Of a DNA stretch of 64,000 bases, positions 52,796 through 61,675 are shown piece after piece (the first letter of the stretch is position 1; each line of letters opens with the position of its first letter). The notes below the pieces were generated by a model. The model was not told the origin of the DNA, ran no database searches, and saw only the letters and a program-made list of their open reading frames with translations. Source of the DNA: Chitinophagales bacterium 65-1 (lineage in GTDB: Bacteria > Bacteroidota > Bacteroidia > Chitinophagales > Chitinophagaceae); the NCBI GenBank assembly GCA_002050465.1, contig MWYX01000060.1, positions 60,613 to 124,612 on the forward strand, written 5' to 3'. The position numbers and the translations under genes were made by a program.

Positions 52796-53539
52796 ATGCA
52801 TTCAGCCGAAAATTCTTTTAAAATCCTAACCAGCGTGGACAGTACCAACAACTATGCCATGGGAATGATTCGTAACGGCTCGGCAAAGCACGGCACTGCG
52901 TGGTTTTCCTATGAACAAACACATGGAAAAGGGAGGAGGGGAAATACCTGGAAGACAGAAAAAGGGAAAAATATTATATTAAGTATTGCAGTAACAACAG
53001 GCTTTTTAACGCTTTCCCAACAATTTCATTTGAGCTTGGCAGTTTCATTAGCCTGTAGTGATTTTTTTAAAAAGTATGCAGGGGATAAAACTAAAATCAA
53101 ATGGCCTAATGATATTTTTTGGAATGACAGGAAGGCAGGAGGGATATTGATTGAAAATGTAATTAAAGGTAATAACTGGCAGTGGGCTGTAATTGGAATT
53201 GGAATAAATGTTAATCAAACAGAGTTTAATTTACATGCGGTTTTTAAACCCGTTTCTCTTAAACAAATAACAGGGAAAGATTTCAATGTTCTTGATCTGG
53301 CAAAAGAACTTCATCAAGCAGTAATGACAAGGTATGATGAATTACAGAATAATAGATTTGAAAAAATGCTTTTTGAATACAATCAATATTTATTTGGCTT
53401 GAATAAAAGAATAAAATTGAAAAAAGAGAATATTATTTTTGAAACAACGGTAAAGGAAGTTTCTTCGCAGGGAAAATTAATTACTACTGATATAACAGAA
53501 AGAGAATTTGATTTCGATGAAGTGGAATGGGTAAGGTGA
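52796..53539 (+). CDS. birA: biotin-[acetyl-CoA-carboxylase] ligase
   Basis: This 247-residue BirA has no N-terminal DNA-binding domain, so it is a ligase only. Motifs are TSVDSTNNYAM, the biotinyl-AMP loop QTHGKGRRGNTW, IKWPNDIFWNDRKAGGILIE, VIGIGINVNQ, and a short C-terminal SH3-like domain. It attaches biotin to carrier proteins such as acetyl-CoA carboxylase BCCP. It is divergent from rsfS. Confidence 0.94.
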   Translation: MHSAENSFKILTSVDSTNNYAMGMIRNGSAKHGTAWFSYEQTHGKGRRGNTWKTEKGKNIILSIAVTTGFLTLSQQFHLSLAVSLACSDFFKKYAGDKTKIKWPNDIFWNDRKAGGILIENVIKGNNWQWAVIGIGINVNQTEFNLHAVFKPVSLKQITGKDFNVLDLAKELHQAVMTRYDELQNNRFEKMLFEYNQYLFGLNKRIKLKKENIIFETTVKEVSSQGKLITTDITEREFDFDEVEWVR

Positions 53540-53784
53540 GGGATGGGAAATAAATTCAAAAGAGCAGCTAACGGATCAGGGCTTTGCGATGTGGTGCCAT
53601 TCCGTGTTCCGTCAGCTTAAACTTATTGATAAAGTTGAATAGGATTACAAACGCTTAGCACTTGCTCGTCAGCTACCAAACAACGCTTTTTTGTATTTGA
53701 TTAATTTTCATAATCTTAAAGTGAGTTTGGGGAGCAAAAACCGGAAAAACAGACGGATTACGTTTTCAAAAAAATACACTAATC

Positions 53785-54075
53785 TTAGCAATCCTCAGCC
53801 TCTCTTGCTTCTATTTCATACCTATTATGGTAGTACCCATGCTTTACGCTTTCCCATAAATATTTTATAATAAACACAATAAAGCCATTTTGCTCAAACT
53901 GCTTTACATGGCATAACTCATGCTTTAGCCACCTTTCATTTTGTAAAAATTGTTGCTTAGAGGAATTATAAAGATGGATGGTTTTACCTATTACGATGGC
54001 TGCATCCGGTGATTTTAATTTTCTTGCGGCAAGCTTTGCAATCCACGAATTTTCTTTGATAGAATAATCAGCCAT
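53785..54075 (-). CDS. small HExxH-containing protein (DUF4157-like)
   Basis: This 96-residue protein has the zinc-protease-like HELCH motif in WLKHELCHVKQFEQNG and a following pattern WESVKHGYYHNRYEIEAREAE, with a possible third ligand. This size and pattern are found in short Bacteroidota proteins of the DUF4157 kind. Activity is not known. The ATG at 54075 is preferred over a GTG at 54078. The stop of the next upstream minus-strand gene is 9 bases away. Confidence 0.78.
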   Translation of the reverse strand: MADYSIKENSWIAKLAARKLKSPDAAIVIGKTIHLYNSSKQQFLQNERWLKHELCHVKQFEQNGFIVFIIKYLWESVKHGYYHNRYEIEAREAEDC

Positions 54076-54084
54076 CACCCAAAA

Positions 54085-54456
54085 TTAATTATTTGGAGCG
54101 CCGCTGTTAATCCAGCAAATGATCTTGTTTTTTTGATCAGCAGTAAGGGAGCCTGTTTGCGGCATAAGTCCGGCTTCAATTTGGGATTTGATATCTGCCC
54201 GTTTTACAAAAATTTTATTATAATCTGTTAAGGCCCCTCCTTTGTTAGTGCTGCCTGTTGCATGGCAACCAGAATTAATGGCACAGGTTGCATCCATAAT
54301 TGGCTTCACATCTGCGGCAAATTTAAATGATAAGGTTGCACAGGGATTAGTTTGTGGTGGTGTGGGATCACCTCCTCCACTACTGCCTTTGCTGCAGCCG
54401 CTTATAATAAAAATAATACTGATGAATGTGGCAGTAAAAGTTAATTGTTTTGTCAT
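54085..54456 (-). CDS. cytochrome c-like lipoprotein with unusual heme motif
   Basis: This 123-residue protein has a lipobox (IFIISGC), a short Gly/Pro spacer and a domain that looks like a small cytochrome c (FAADVKPIMDATC, GGALTDYNKI, LMPQTGSLTADQKNKIICWINSGAP). The heme motif would be CAINSGCH, with five residues between the Cys instead of two. Related Bacteroidota proteins often have CxxxxCH. The Met in GLMPQ could be the sixth ligand. Whether heme is bound is unproven. Confidence 0.78.
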   Translation of the reverse strand: MTKQLTFTATFISIIFIISGCSKGSSGGGDPTPPQTNPCATLSFKFAADVKPIMDATCAINSGCHATGSTNKGGALTDYNKIFVKRADIKSQIEAGLMPQTGSLTADQKNKIICWINSGAPNN

Positions 54457-54471
54457 AAATAGATTTTTTAT

Positions 54472-54957
54472 CTAAATATTTTTTTGTTTATCAATTGCTT
54501 CCCAGGCTGCTAAAATCTCTTCGCTGTGCATTTTTGATCTTGGTTTTTTGAATATTTTTTTAATAATGCCTTTCTCATCAATTAAAAAAGTAGTGCGATG
54601 CAATCCCATATATTTTCTGCCATATAAATTCTTCTCTCCCCAAACCTGATACTCATCAATTATTTTTTTGTCTTCATCCGTAATCAAAGTAAAAGGAAGT
54701 GCAAATTTTTGTTCAAATTTTTTATGTTTCTTTTCATCATCCGGACTCACTCCTAAAACAACCACTCCTTTCCGTTTTAATAATGAATAATTATCCCTGA
54801 GATTGCATGCTTCAACAGTACACGTTGGGGTATCATCTTCCGGATAAAAGTACAGCACAACCTTTTTGCCTACATAGGCATTTAAGGAAACAGTTTTTCC
54901 ATTTTGATCCTTTGATGTAAAATCCGGAGCTTTATCCCCTTCTGATAAATTACTCAT
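54472..54957 (-). CDS. bcp: peroxiredoxin, BCP type (thioredoxin-dependent thiol peroxidase)
   Basis: This 161-residue atypical 2-Cys peroxiredoxin has FYPEDDTPTCTVEACNLRD with the peroxidatic Cys at residue 46 and the resolving Cys at residue 51. The Gly of the usual PGCT is Thr here. Also seen are VLGVSPDDEKKHKKF and GLHRTTFLIDEKGII. It reduces hydroperoxides in the cytoplasm. It is 15 bases before the cytochrome-like gene on the same strand. Confidence 0.94.
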   Translation of the reverse strand: MSNLSEGDKAPDFTSKDQNGKTVSLNAYVGKKVVLYFYPEDDTPTCTVEACNLRDNYSLLKRKGVVVLGVSPDDEKKHKKFEQKFALPFTLITDEDKKIIDEYQVWGEKNLYGRKYMGLHRTTFLIDEKGIIKKIFKKPRSKMHSEEILAAWEAIDKQKNI

Positions 54958-54998
54958 TGATTATTTATTAATACGTGCAGATATTTTAAAAAGTTGCC

Positions 54999-56735
54999 TC
55001 ATCTTGTGAAACGATACATTTTTGTAGTTTGATTTCCTGCTTCATCTTCTACGCTAACTTTTAATTCGTGATTACCCGCGGGGCACTTCTCATCAAATCT
55101 ATAAATAAAGCTTCTTCCTTTATCATTAGTAAAACGCAGCCATTTTCCATCAAGTTCTGCCCGAAAGTATTTTATTTTTTTCATATTGTCAGTAATGATA
55201 AATATTATTTGTGAGGCACGGGAAAGGCTAGCATTATCCCTGATTCCGATTGGAGAAATTACAGGAGGCAGACTATCAACCAGTAATTGAAAATTACCAA
55301 ACTCCCTGAATTTTCCCGAATACCATTCTCTGTCTGTTTCAGGTTTCACTACATCCATTTTACTTCCCCAGGTTCGTTGCATAATTATTTTATCAGAGCC
55401 AACCGGCAAAGCAACAGGTTTTAAGCGTATAGTAAAATGGCTATGAACCGGTACCACCGCCGTATGCACAGTATGCAATGCTGAAATTGATTTTGATATT
55501 GTTGAAGTTTTTTTTGTATAGAAAAAATTGATCGAGTCATACAGATCATTTTCTCCCAGTATTACTTGAATATCTTCTCTGTCAAATACATTCACAAACC
55601 CCGGACTAAATTTTCTTGTTTCTGATGAATCTTTTTTGTATTTATTTTCATTTATTTGTCCGCGTCTTATTGTAAACTGTAAAATTGAAATATTATCATA
55701 CGCATCTTTAACCTCTATTTTTATTTGATGAACACTATCATCCTCCAAATAAATGATCCCATCAGTCTCCACATCTTTATATACGCCTTCAGGAGACCCC
55801 GGTAGCCGGGAAAGATGCTGAACATAAGGACCTCCACCTGTTTTCAATTTATAATCGATATGAGCATTCATATACCTGGTTTCATTGTAGGAGATATTAT
55901 CTAATTGAAATCCAGCCATCGGCATACCATCAAAATATATCGTTGCTTCATAAATCCCATTGGGATTTGCAGAACCCGTATACCTGTCGAAAGCAGAAAT
56001 GCCAAAGCTTACTCTATCAGTATTAGTAATAATTGTAGAAGTTGAGGGAACGTATTGATTATGTAATTTTTTTAATGGATATAATTTTGGTATTTGTGAA
56101 TAAGTACTTATACACCGGTCGTACATAGCTAAGCGGATTAATGTTGGAGGTACATTATCCGGAACAGGGAAGCCAAACAATGAAGGATTAATAACCTTAT
56201 CGGTTTTGGTATTTCTTATTTCAAAATGAAGGTGGGGCCCTTGTGAGCCACCTGTATTACCGCTAAAAGCAATAAACTCACCTTGTTTTACAGGGAAAAG
56301 ATTTGGTGGAATATTTAAGAATACCTGCCATGATTCCAATTTATATTGCTGTTCTTTAACGTATTTTTCCAATGCAGGAAAAAAATTATTAAGGTGAGCG
56401 TATAAAGTAGTCAAACCATTGGGATGATTTATATAAATTGCTCTGCCGAACCCGCCCGGCTCAATTTTTACCTGTGCAATATAACCGTCAGCAGCGGCTA
56501 TAATTCCTGCATTTTCTTTTTGATCAGTTCTGCAATCCAGCCCCATGTGAAAATGATTGGGACGTAATTCCCCAAAATTTGCCGCCAGACCTATTTTTGC
56601 CTGTACAGGGTATATAAAATAACCTTTAGGATAATTTTTTGGAGGGAATAACTGAGCAGACAAAGAAGAAAAAAAAATCTGAAAACAAAAAAACAGGAAC
56701 GGTTTATGTAAGGTAATAATTCTGATGTTAAGCAT
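54999..56735 (-). CDS. secreted M23 family peptidase with C-terminal beta domains
   Basis: This 578-residue protein has a signal peptide (ending SLSAQL), an M23 domain with HFHMGLDCRTDQK and GPHLHFEIRN, and then a long C-terminal part of probable beta-sandwich domains with closing GNHELKVSVEDEAGNQTTKMYRF. The zinc ligands are present. It probably cleaves peptidoglycan or another matrix. It lies upstream of bcp on the same strand, 41 bases apart. Confidence 0.9.
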   Translation of the reverse strand: MLNIRIITLHKPFLFFCFQIFFSSLSAQLFPPKNYPKGYFIYPVQAKIGLAANFGELRPNHFHMGLDCRTDQKENAGIIAAADGYIAQVKIEPGGFGRAIYINHPNGLTTLYAHLNNFFPALEKYVKEQQYKLESWQVFLNIPPNLFPVKQGEFIAFSGNTGGSQGPHLHFEIRNTKTDKVINPSLFGFPVPDNVPPTLIRLAMYDRCISTYSQIPKLYPLKKLHNQYVPSTSTIITNTDRVSFGISAFDRYTGSANPNGIYEATIYFDGMPMAGFQLDNISYNETRYMNAHIDYKLKTGGGPYVQHLSRLPGSPEGVYKDVETDGIIYLEDDSVHQIKIEVKDAYDNISILQFTIRRGQINENKYKKDSSETRKFSPGFVNVFDREDIQVILGENDLYDSINFFYTKKTSTISKSISALHTVHTAVVPVHSHFTIRLKPVALPVGSDKIIMQRTWGSKMDVVKPETDREWYSGKFREFGNFQLLVDSLPPVISPIGIRDNASLSRASQIIFIITDNMKKIKYFRAELDGKWLRFTNDKGRSFIYRFDEKCPAGNHELKVSVEDEAGNQTTKMYRFTR

Positions 56736-56782
56736 ATTTACAGATACGCAAATCTAAAGCCTAAAAATTTAAAACATTTATT

Positions 56783-57061
56783 ATGACTAAAGGAAATACA
56801 ATAGGAGCACTTATTTTAGGAGCCGCTGTAGGCGTTGCTCTTCTTAAATATTACAGTATGTCTCCCGAAGAAAGACAGGAGTTTATAGCTCATTTAAAAA
56901 ATAAGGCTCACGATTTATTAGATGATGCTGAAGGAACTGTAGATAAGGTAAAACAACATTTTGCTGAAATTGATAGTAAACCCAGTCCCGTTGATAAACT
57001 TTTTGTATTTAAAAGATTAGTATCCGATTTATTCGGCTCAGAGAAAAGGTATTTAATATAA
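56783..57061 (+). CDS. small YtxH-like membrane protein
   Basis: This 92-residue protein has a short N-terminal membrane segment (GALILGAAVGVALLKY) and a helical charged body with FIAHLKNKAHDLLDDAEGTVDKVKQHFAEID. This resembles YtxH-type stress proteins, though it is not a strong match. It stands alone before carB. Confidence 0.68.
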   Translation: MTKGNTIGALILGAAVGVALLKYYSMSPEERQEFIAHLKNKAHDLLDDAEGTVDKVKQHFAEIDSKPSPVDKLFVFKRLVSDLFGSEKRYLI

Positions 57062-57095
57062 AATTTTATACTATATAATTCCACATTTGATTTTC

Positions 57096-57127
57096 TTGCG
57101 GAATTTAATTGCTGTGTAGTACTTTTG
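57096..57127 (+). promoter_or_regulatory. candidate carB promoter TTG-N21-TACTTTTG
   Basis: TACTTTTG fits the TAnnTTTG consensus with a TTG 21 bases upstream. The carB ATG follows 53 bases after the -7 box. Confidence 0.45.
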
Positions 57128-57179
57128 CCCGCCTTCTTCAAAGAATTCCTTTTTTTTTGACAATGAGGGGCAAAAAAAT

Positions 57180-60017
57180 ATGCCTAAAGATTCATCCATT
57201 AAATCTGTTCTTATCATTGGTTCAGGCCCGATTATTATCGGCCAGGCATGTGAATTTGACTATTCCGGTACGCAAGCTGCAACAAGCCTGAAAGAAGAAG
57301 GTATTAAAGTAATTCTCATTAACAGCAACCCGGCCACCATCATGACAGACCCAATGATGGCAGACAAAGTTTATCTTCTTCCTTTAACTATTGAGAGTAT
57401 TGAACAGATCCTGGAAGAAAATAAAATCGATGCTGTTCTTCCCACAATGGGCGGCCAAACGGCATTAAACCTTTGTAAAGAAGGAGATGAACTTGGTATT
57501 TGGGAAAAGTATAAAGTAAAATTGATCGGCGTAGATATTAAAGCGATTGATAAAGCGGAGGACAGGGAAAAATTCAGGCAATGGATGATAGAATTGGGCG
57601 TTCCTGTTGCTACAGCAAAAACTGCTAATTCATTTTTAGAGGGAAAAGAGTTTGCCCAAGAAATAGGATTTCCCTTAGTTATTCGTCCTTCCTTTACGTT
57701 GGGAGGTACCGGTGGAAGTTTTATACATAGTAAAGATGAATTAGATGAAGCGCTGAATCGTGGGTTACAGGCATCACCAATGCATGAGGTTTTAGTGGAA
57801 AAAGCCTTGTTGGGTTGGAAAGAATTTGAGTTAGAGCTTTTAAGAGATGCTAATGATAATGTGGTAATTATTTGTACGGTAGAAAATTTTGACCCGATGG
57901 GGATTCATACAGGTGACTCCATAACGGTTGCTCCTGGTATGACGCTGAGTGATACTGCTTATCAAAAAATGCGCAATACTGCTATTACTATGATGAGAGA
58001 CCTGGGCAATTTTGCAGGAGGTTGTAATGTTCAGTTTGCATTGAACCCTCAGACAGAAGAAATCATTGCAATCGAAATAAATCCCCGGGTTAGCCGATCT
58101 TCTGCTTTGGCATCCAAAGCCACAGGTTATCCCATTGCAAAAATTGCTGCAAAGCTTGCGATTGGATATAATCTTGATGAATTAAAAAACCAAATCACCA
58201 AAACCACTTCTGCATTTTTTGAGCCTGCCCTTGATTATGTTATCGTAAAAATTCCGAGATGGAATTTTGATAAATTTAAAGGCGCTAATGATACGTTAGG
58301 ATTACAAATGAAATCAGTTGGTGAAGTAATGGCAATCGGGAGAAGTTTCCCGGAAGCAGTTCAAAAGGCATGTCAGAGTTTGGAGAATGAAGCAGTAGGG
58401 CTCGGCTATTATGGCAAAAGCCTTATGTATGCTGAAGAGATAATTGAATATTTAAAAGTACCAAAATGGGATAGGATCTTTCGTATTAAAGATGCGTTGA
58501 TGATAGGGGTAAGCGTAAAAAGAATTTGTGAATCAACAGGTATTGACAGGTGGTTTATTTACCAGATACAAAAAATTTGTGATTGTGAAAAAGAGATCGC
58601 AAAATATGATCTTGATACAATACCTGATGATCTTTTAAGAAAAGCCAAACAATTAGGTTTTGGTGATGAGCAGATGTCAAGGATAATGGGCGAGGGTTAT
58701 ACGGATGAAGATATTTATCAAAAAAGAAAGTTATTAGGAATAATCCGTGTTTTTAAAATGGTAGACACCTGCAGTGCAGAGTTTGTGGCGAAGACGCCAT
58801 ATTTCTATTCAACTTTCGAGGATAATACAAATCATGAGCTATCAAATGAAAGTAAAATATCAGACAAGAAAAAAATAGTTGTTCTAGGTTCCGGACCTAA
58901 TCGCATAGGGCAGGGTATTGAATTTGATTACTGCTGTGTCCATGGATTACTTGCCATTAAGGAATGCGGCTATGAAGCTATCATGATAAACTGTAATCCT
59001 GAAACCGTTTCAACTGATTTTGATATTGCTGATAAATTATATTTTGAACCGGTTTTCTGGGAACACATCTGGGAAATAATTGAACATGAGAAACCCTATG
59101 GAATTATTGTTCAGTTAGGCGGGCAAACTGCTTTAAAACTTGCCAAAAGATTGCATGAGAAAGGTATTAATATTATCGGAACATCATTCGATAGTATGGA
59201 CATTGCTGAAGACCGTGGGAGATTCAGCGACATGCTGAAAGCACTGGAGATCCCTTATCCCAATTATGGAACAGCATATGATACAGATGATGCAATTGAA
59301 GTTGCGAAAAGTGTTGGCTATCCTGTATTGGTAAGGCCCAGCTATGTTTTAGGCGGACAAAGAATGCGTATTGTTTTAAATGATGAAGAGCTGGAAAAAG
59401 GAGTACTGAGTTTATTAAAACATCTTCCCGGCAATAAGATTTTAATAGACCATTTTTTGGATCGCTGCCAGGAAGCCGAAATAGATGCCATATTTGATGG
59501 AGAAGATTTTCATGTAATGGGAGTGATGGAACATATTGAACCGGCCGGTATACACAGCGGAGACAGCAATGCGGTATTACCACAGTTTAATTTATCTCCT
59601 TTGATAGTTCATACCATGGAGGAATATGCAGAAAAAATTGCGAGGAAATTAAATATTTTAGGACTTATCAATATTCAGTTTGCCATAAAAAACAATGAAG
59701 TGTTTGTGATAGAAGCAAATCCACGGGCATCGAGAACAACTCCGTTCATTGCCAAGGCATATCAAATACCGTATTTAAATATTGCCACTAAAATAATGCT
59801 GGGTGACAAAAAATTAAAAGACTTCACTTTTGATAAAAAGCTTACAGGCTTTGCCATTAAAGAGCCCGTATTTTCCTTCAATAAATTTCCAGGAGTTAAT
59901 AAAGAGTTAGGACCTGAAATGAAAAGCACAGGTGAAGCCATTCGATTTATCAAAGACCTTCGGGATCCTTATTTCAGGCAGTTATATAAAGAAAGGAGTA
60001 TGCATTTGAGTAAATAG
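57180..60017 (+). CDS. carB: carbamoyl-phosphate synthase large chain, short form
   Basis: This 945-residue CarB has the two ATP-grasp halves: GSGPIIIGQACEFDYSGTQA and RPSFTLGGTGGSFIH in the first, and GSGPNRIGQGIEFDYCCVHG and RPSYVLGGQRMRIVL in the second. It makes carbamoyl phosphate for arginine and pyrimidine synthesis. It ends soon after the second synthetase domain (DLRDPYFRQLYKERSMHLSK), so the C-terminal allosteric (MGS-like) domain of the E. coli enzyme (about 1073 residues) is missing. No carA is in the window. It may be intact but unregulated by UMP or ornithine. Confidence 0.95.
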   Translation: MPKDSSIKSVLIIGSGPIIIGQACEFDYSGTQAATSLKEEGIKVILINSNPATIMTDPMMADKVYLLPLTIESIEQILEENKIDAVLPTMGGQTALNLCKEGDELGIWEKYKVKLIGVDIKAIDKAEDREKFRQWMIELGVPVATAKTANSFLEGKEFAQEIGFPLVIRPSFTLGGTGGSFIHSKDELDEALNRGLQASPMHEVLVEKALLGWKEFELELLRDANDNVVIICTVENFDPMGIHTGDSITVAPGMTLSDTAYQKMRNTAITMMRDLGNFAGGCNVQFALNPQTEEIIAIEINPRVSRSSALASKATGYPIAKIAAKLAIGYNLDELKNQITKTTSAFFEPALDYVIVKIPRWNFDKFKGANDTLGLQMKSVGEVMAIGRSFPEAVQKACQSLENEAVGLGYYGKSLMYAEEIIEYLKVPKWDRIFRIKDALMIGVSVKRICESTGIDRWFIYQIQKICDCEKEIAKYDLDTIPDDLLRKAKQLGFGDEQMSRIMGEGYTDEDIYQKRKLLGIIRVFKMVDTCSAEFVAKTPYFYSTFEDNTNHELSNESKISDKKKIVVLGSGPNRIGQGIEFDYCCVHGLLAIKECGYEAIMINCNPETVSTDFDIADKLYFEPVFWEHIWEIIEHEKPYGIIVQLGGQTALKLAKRLHEKGINIIGTSFDSMDIAEDRGRFSDMLKALEIPYPNYGTAYDTDDAIEVAKSVGYPVLVRPSYVLGGQRMRIVLNDEELEKGVLSLLKHLPGNKILIDHFLDRCQEAEIDAIFDGEDFHVMGVMEHIEPAGIHSGDSNAVLPQFNLSPLIVHTMEEYAEKIARKLNILGLINIQFAIKNNEVFVIEANPRASRTTPFIAKAYQIPYLNIATKIMLGDKKLKDFTFDKKLTGFAIKEPVFSFNKFPGVNKELGPEMKSTGEAIRFIKDLRDPYFRQLYKERSMHLSK

Positions 60018-60077
60018 ACATCTTGTATATTTCCATACCGATTTATTAAGAAGGAATTGAATAGTTATCTTTATTGC

Positions 60078-61643
60078 ATGAAAAATTTGCTGTTTATACT
60101 CCTTTTATTCTATGGAAATGTATTTTCTCAAACCTATATCGTAAAAGATAATTCACAAACAGACCAGACAGGTGTATTACAAAGTGCTTTTAGTTCTAAT
60201 ATAAATACGGTAATAATCAGTACTAATACCATTGTAAATGGAACGCTCACAATTCCTGATGGTAAAATAGTAAAGTTTGAAGGCGGCAGAATATCGGGTA
60301 AAGGAACGATCAACGGGGGTATTATAGAGGCCAATTATCATACACAGATTTTTGATACTACATTAACCGTAAATCCTAAAGCTGTTAATCAATATTTTTC
60401 TGTAAAATGGTTTGGCGCAAAAGGAAATAATACGGATGATCATACAGCCATTCAGAAGTCAATAAACACCTGCATAAAAAATAATATCAGGACTGTTTTT
60501 TTACCCGTTGGAAAATATAAAATTTCCAACCCCCTGATTATAAGTTCAGGCTCTTTTTGTACCCTTGAAGTATTGGGCGAATCATCATTTTGGGATGCCA
60601 ACATGGGCAGTGAGCTATATCCCACCTTCACAAATACCTTTGCCATCGGCATACAAAATGGAAAAGGGTGTAAGATCAGAAAATTAAAAATTACAGGACT
60701 TTTTACGCCGCCCAATATGGGTGACCGCCCTAAATTTTTTAATACATCCTTCGAAAATTTTAAAGATAATATTTGCCGGGACAGCAGGTATTCCCCATAT
60801 GCAGCAATTGTAATTGATCCTTTTACTAATCTTAGTACTGATAAAATCCCTGCTGATGGAGGTTATCCGGGATTGAAGCCTTTTTATGGCATGTATAAAG
60901 GGTTTTGGTCAAATACAGGTAGCACCGGAATAGAAATTGAAGAAATGATCATTAATAATTTTGTGGTGGGTATTTGCTCTTCACCAAATGAGGTAACCAG
61001 AAATGCAGAAATAACGATCATTAACAAGGTTCAGTTTGAAAACTGCAAGCTGTGTATTTCAGGAGGGCAGGACCAGGAAAAAGCAAATGTTATTTCAAAT
61101 ATTTATTGCTGGGGCGGCACGCATACAATATTTGCCACAGGGTTATATGGTGGAGAAAGAATGGCCGGTAACTGGATCATTGATCATGCGAATATTGCGG
61201 GTGGCGTAATAAGATTTATTTACAATAATCAGCATGGATATTTTCCAACCTATATAAGTCATGTATTTGCCGAAAGCCTTGGCACATGGGGTACAATCAA
61301 TTCAGAAATTGCTTCTTCAATTTCCAACTGCCATATTGATTTCGAATATCAAAATGTTGCAGGTGCACAAACGTTAATTACTTCGTGGGGAGAAAATATT
61401 GTTTACAAAAATTGCAATTTCAGGTACTATGGTGAAAAAACTCCAATGAAGATTGAGGGGAATGCCGTTTTTGATCATTGTTATTTTTCAGGGCCTATAA
61501 TTAAAAAAAACGCCGGAATAAATACTTTTACTCCTTTTAAATCACCTTTTAATAAAATTACTTTTTTGTATGTGGTAATAGCATTGGTAATATTTGTATT
61601 ATTATTCTATTTTCTTAAAAAGAAATTTTGGAATTTTTCATAG
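60078..61643 (+). CDS. pectate lyase-like beta-helix protein with C-terminal membrane anchor
   Basis: This 521-residue protein has a signal peptide (ending YGNVFSQ), and a right-handed beta-helix with the pectate-lyase-3 entry motif VKWFGAKGNNTDDHTAIQKSI and KISNPLIISSG, then many repeat rungs. At the end is a membrane segment FLYVVIALVIFVLLFYFL followed by basic KKKFW. Beta-helix proteins of this type bind or cut polysaccharides. The ORF track starts at TTG; the ATG at 60078 is chosen. The C-terminal anchor is unusual for a secreted lyase. Confidence 0.88.
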   Translation: MKNLLFILLLFYGNVFSQTYIVKDNSQTDQTGVLQSAFSSNINTVIISTNTIVNGTLTIPDGKIVKFEGGRISGKGTINGGIIEANYHTQIFDTTLTVNPKAVNQYFSVKWFGAKGNNTDDHTAIQKSINTCIKNNIRTVFLPVGKYKISNPLIISSGSFCTLEVLGESSFWDANMGSELYPTFTNTFAIGIQNGKGCKIRKLKITGLFTPPNMGDRPKFFNTSFENFKDNICRDSRYSPYAAIVIDPFTNLSTDKIPADGGYPGLKPFYGMYKGFWSNTGSTGIEIEEMIINNFVVGICSSPNEVTRNAEITIINKVQFENCKLCISGGQDQEKANVISNIYCWGGTHTIFATGLYGGERMAGNWIIDHANIAGGVIRFIYNNQHGYFPTYISHVFAESLGTWGTINSEIASSISNCHIDFEYQNVAGAQTLITSWGENIVYKNCNFRYYGEKTPMKIEGNAVFDHCYFSGPIIKKNAGINTFTPFKSPFNKITFLYVVIALVIFVLLFYFLKKKFWNFS

Positions 61644-61675
61644 AGGGTTTCCTTTGCATGTAATCATAAAGAAAT

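Noticed and set aside
53543-53620. 25-residue ORF after birA
   Set aside because: There is no ribosome site and no similarity, and it lies in sequence that looks like a repeat relic.
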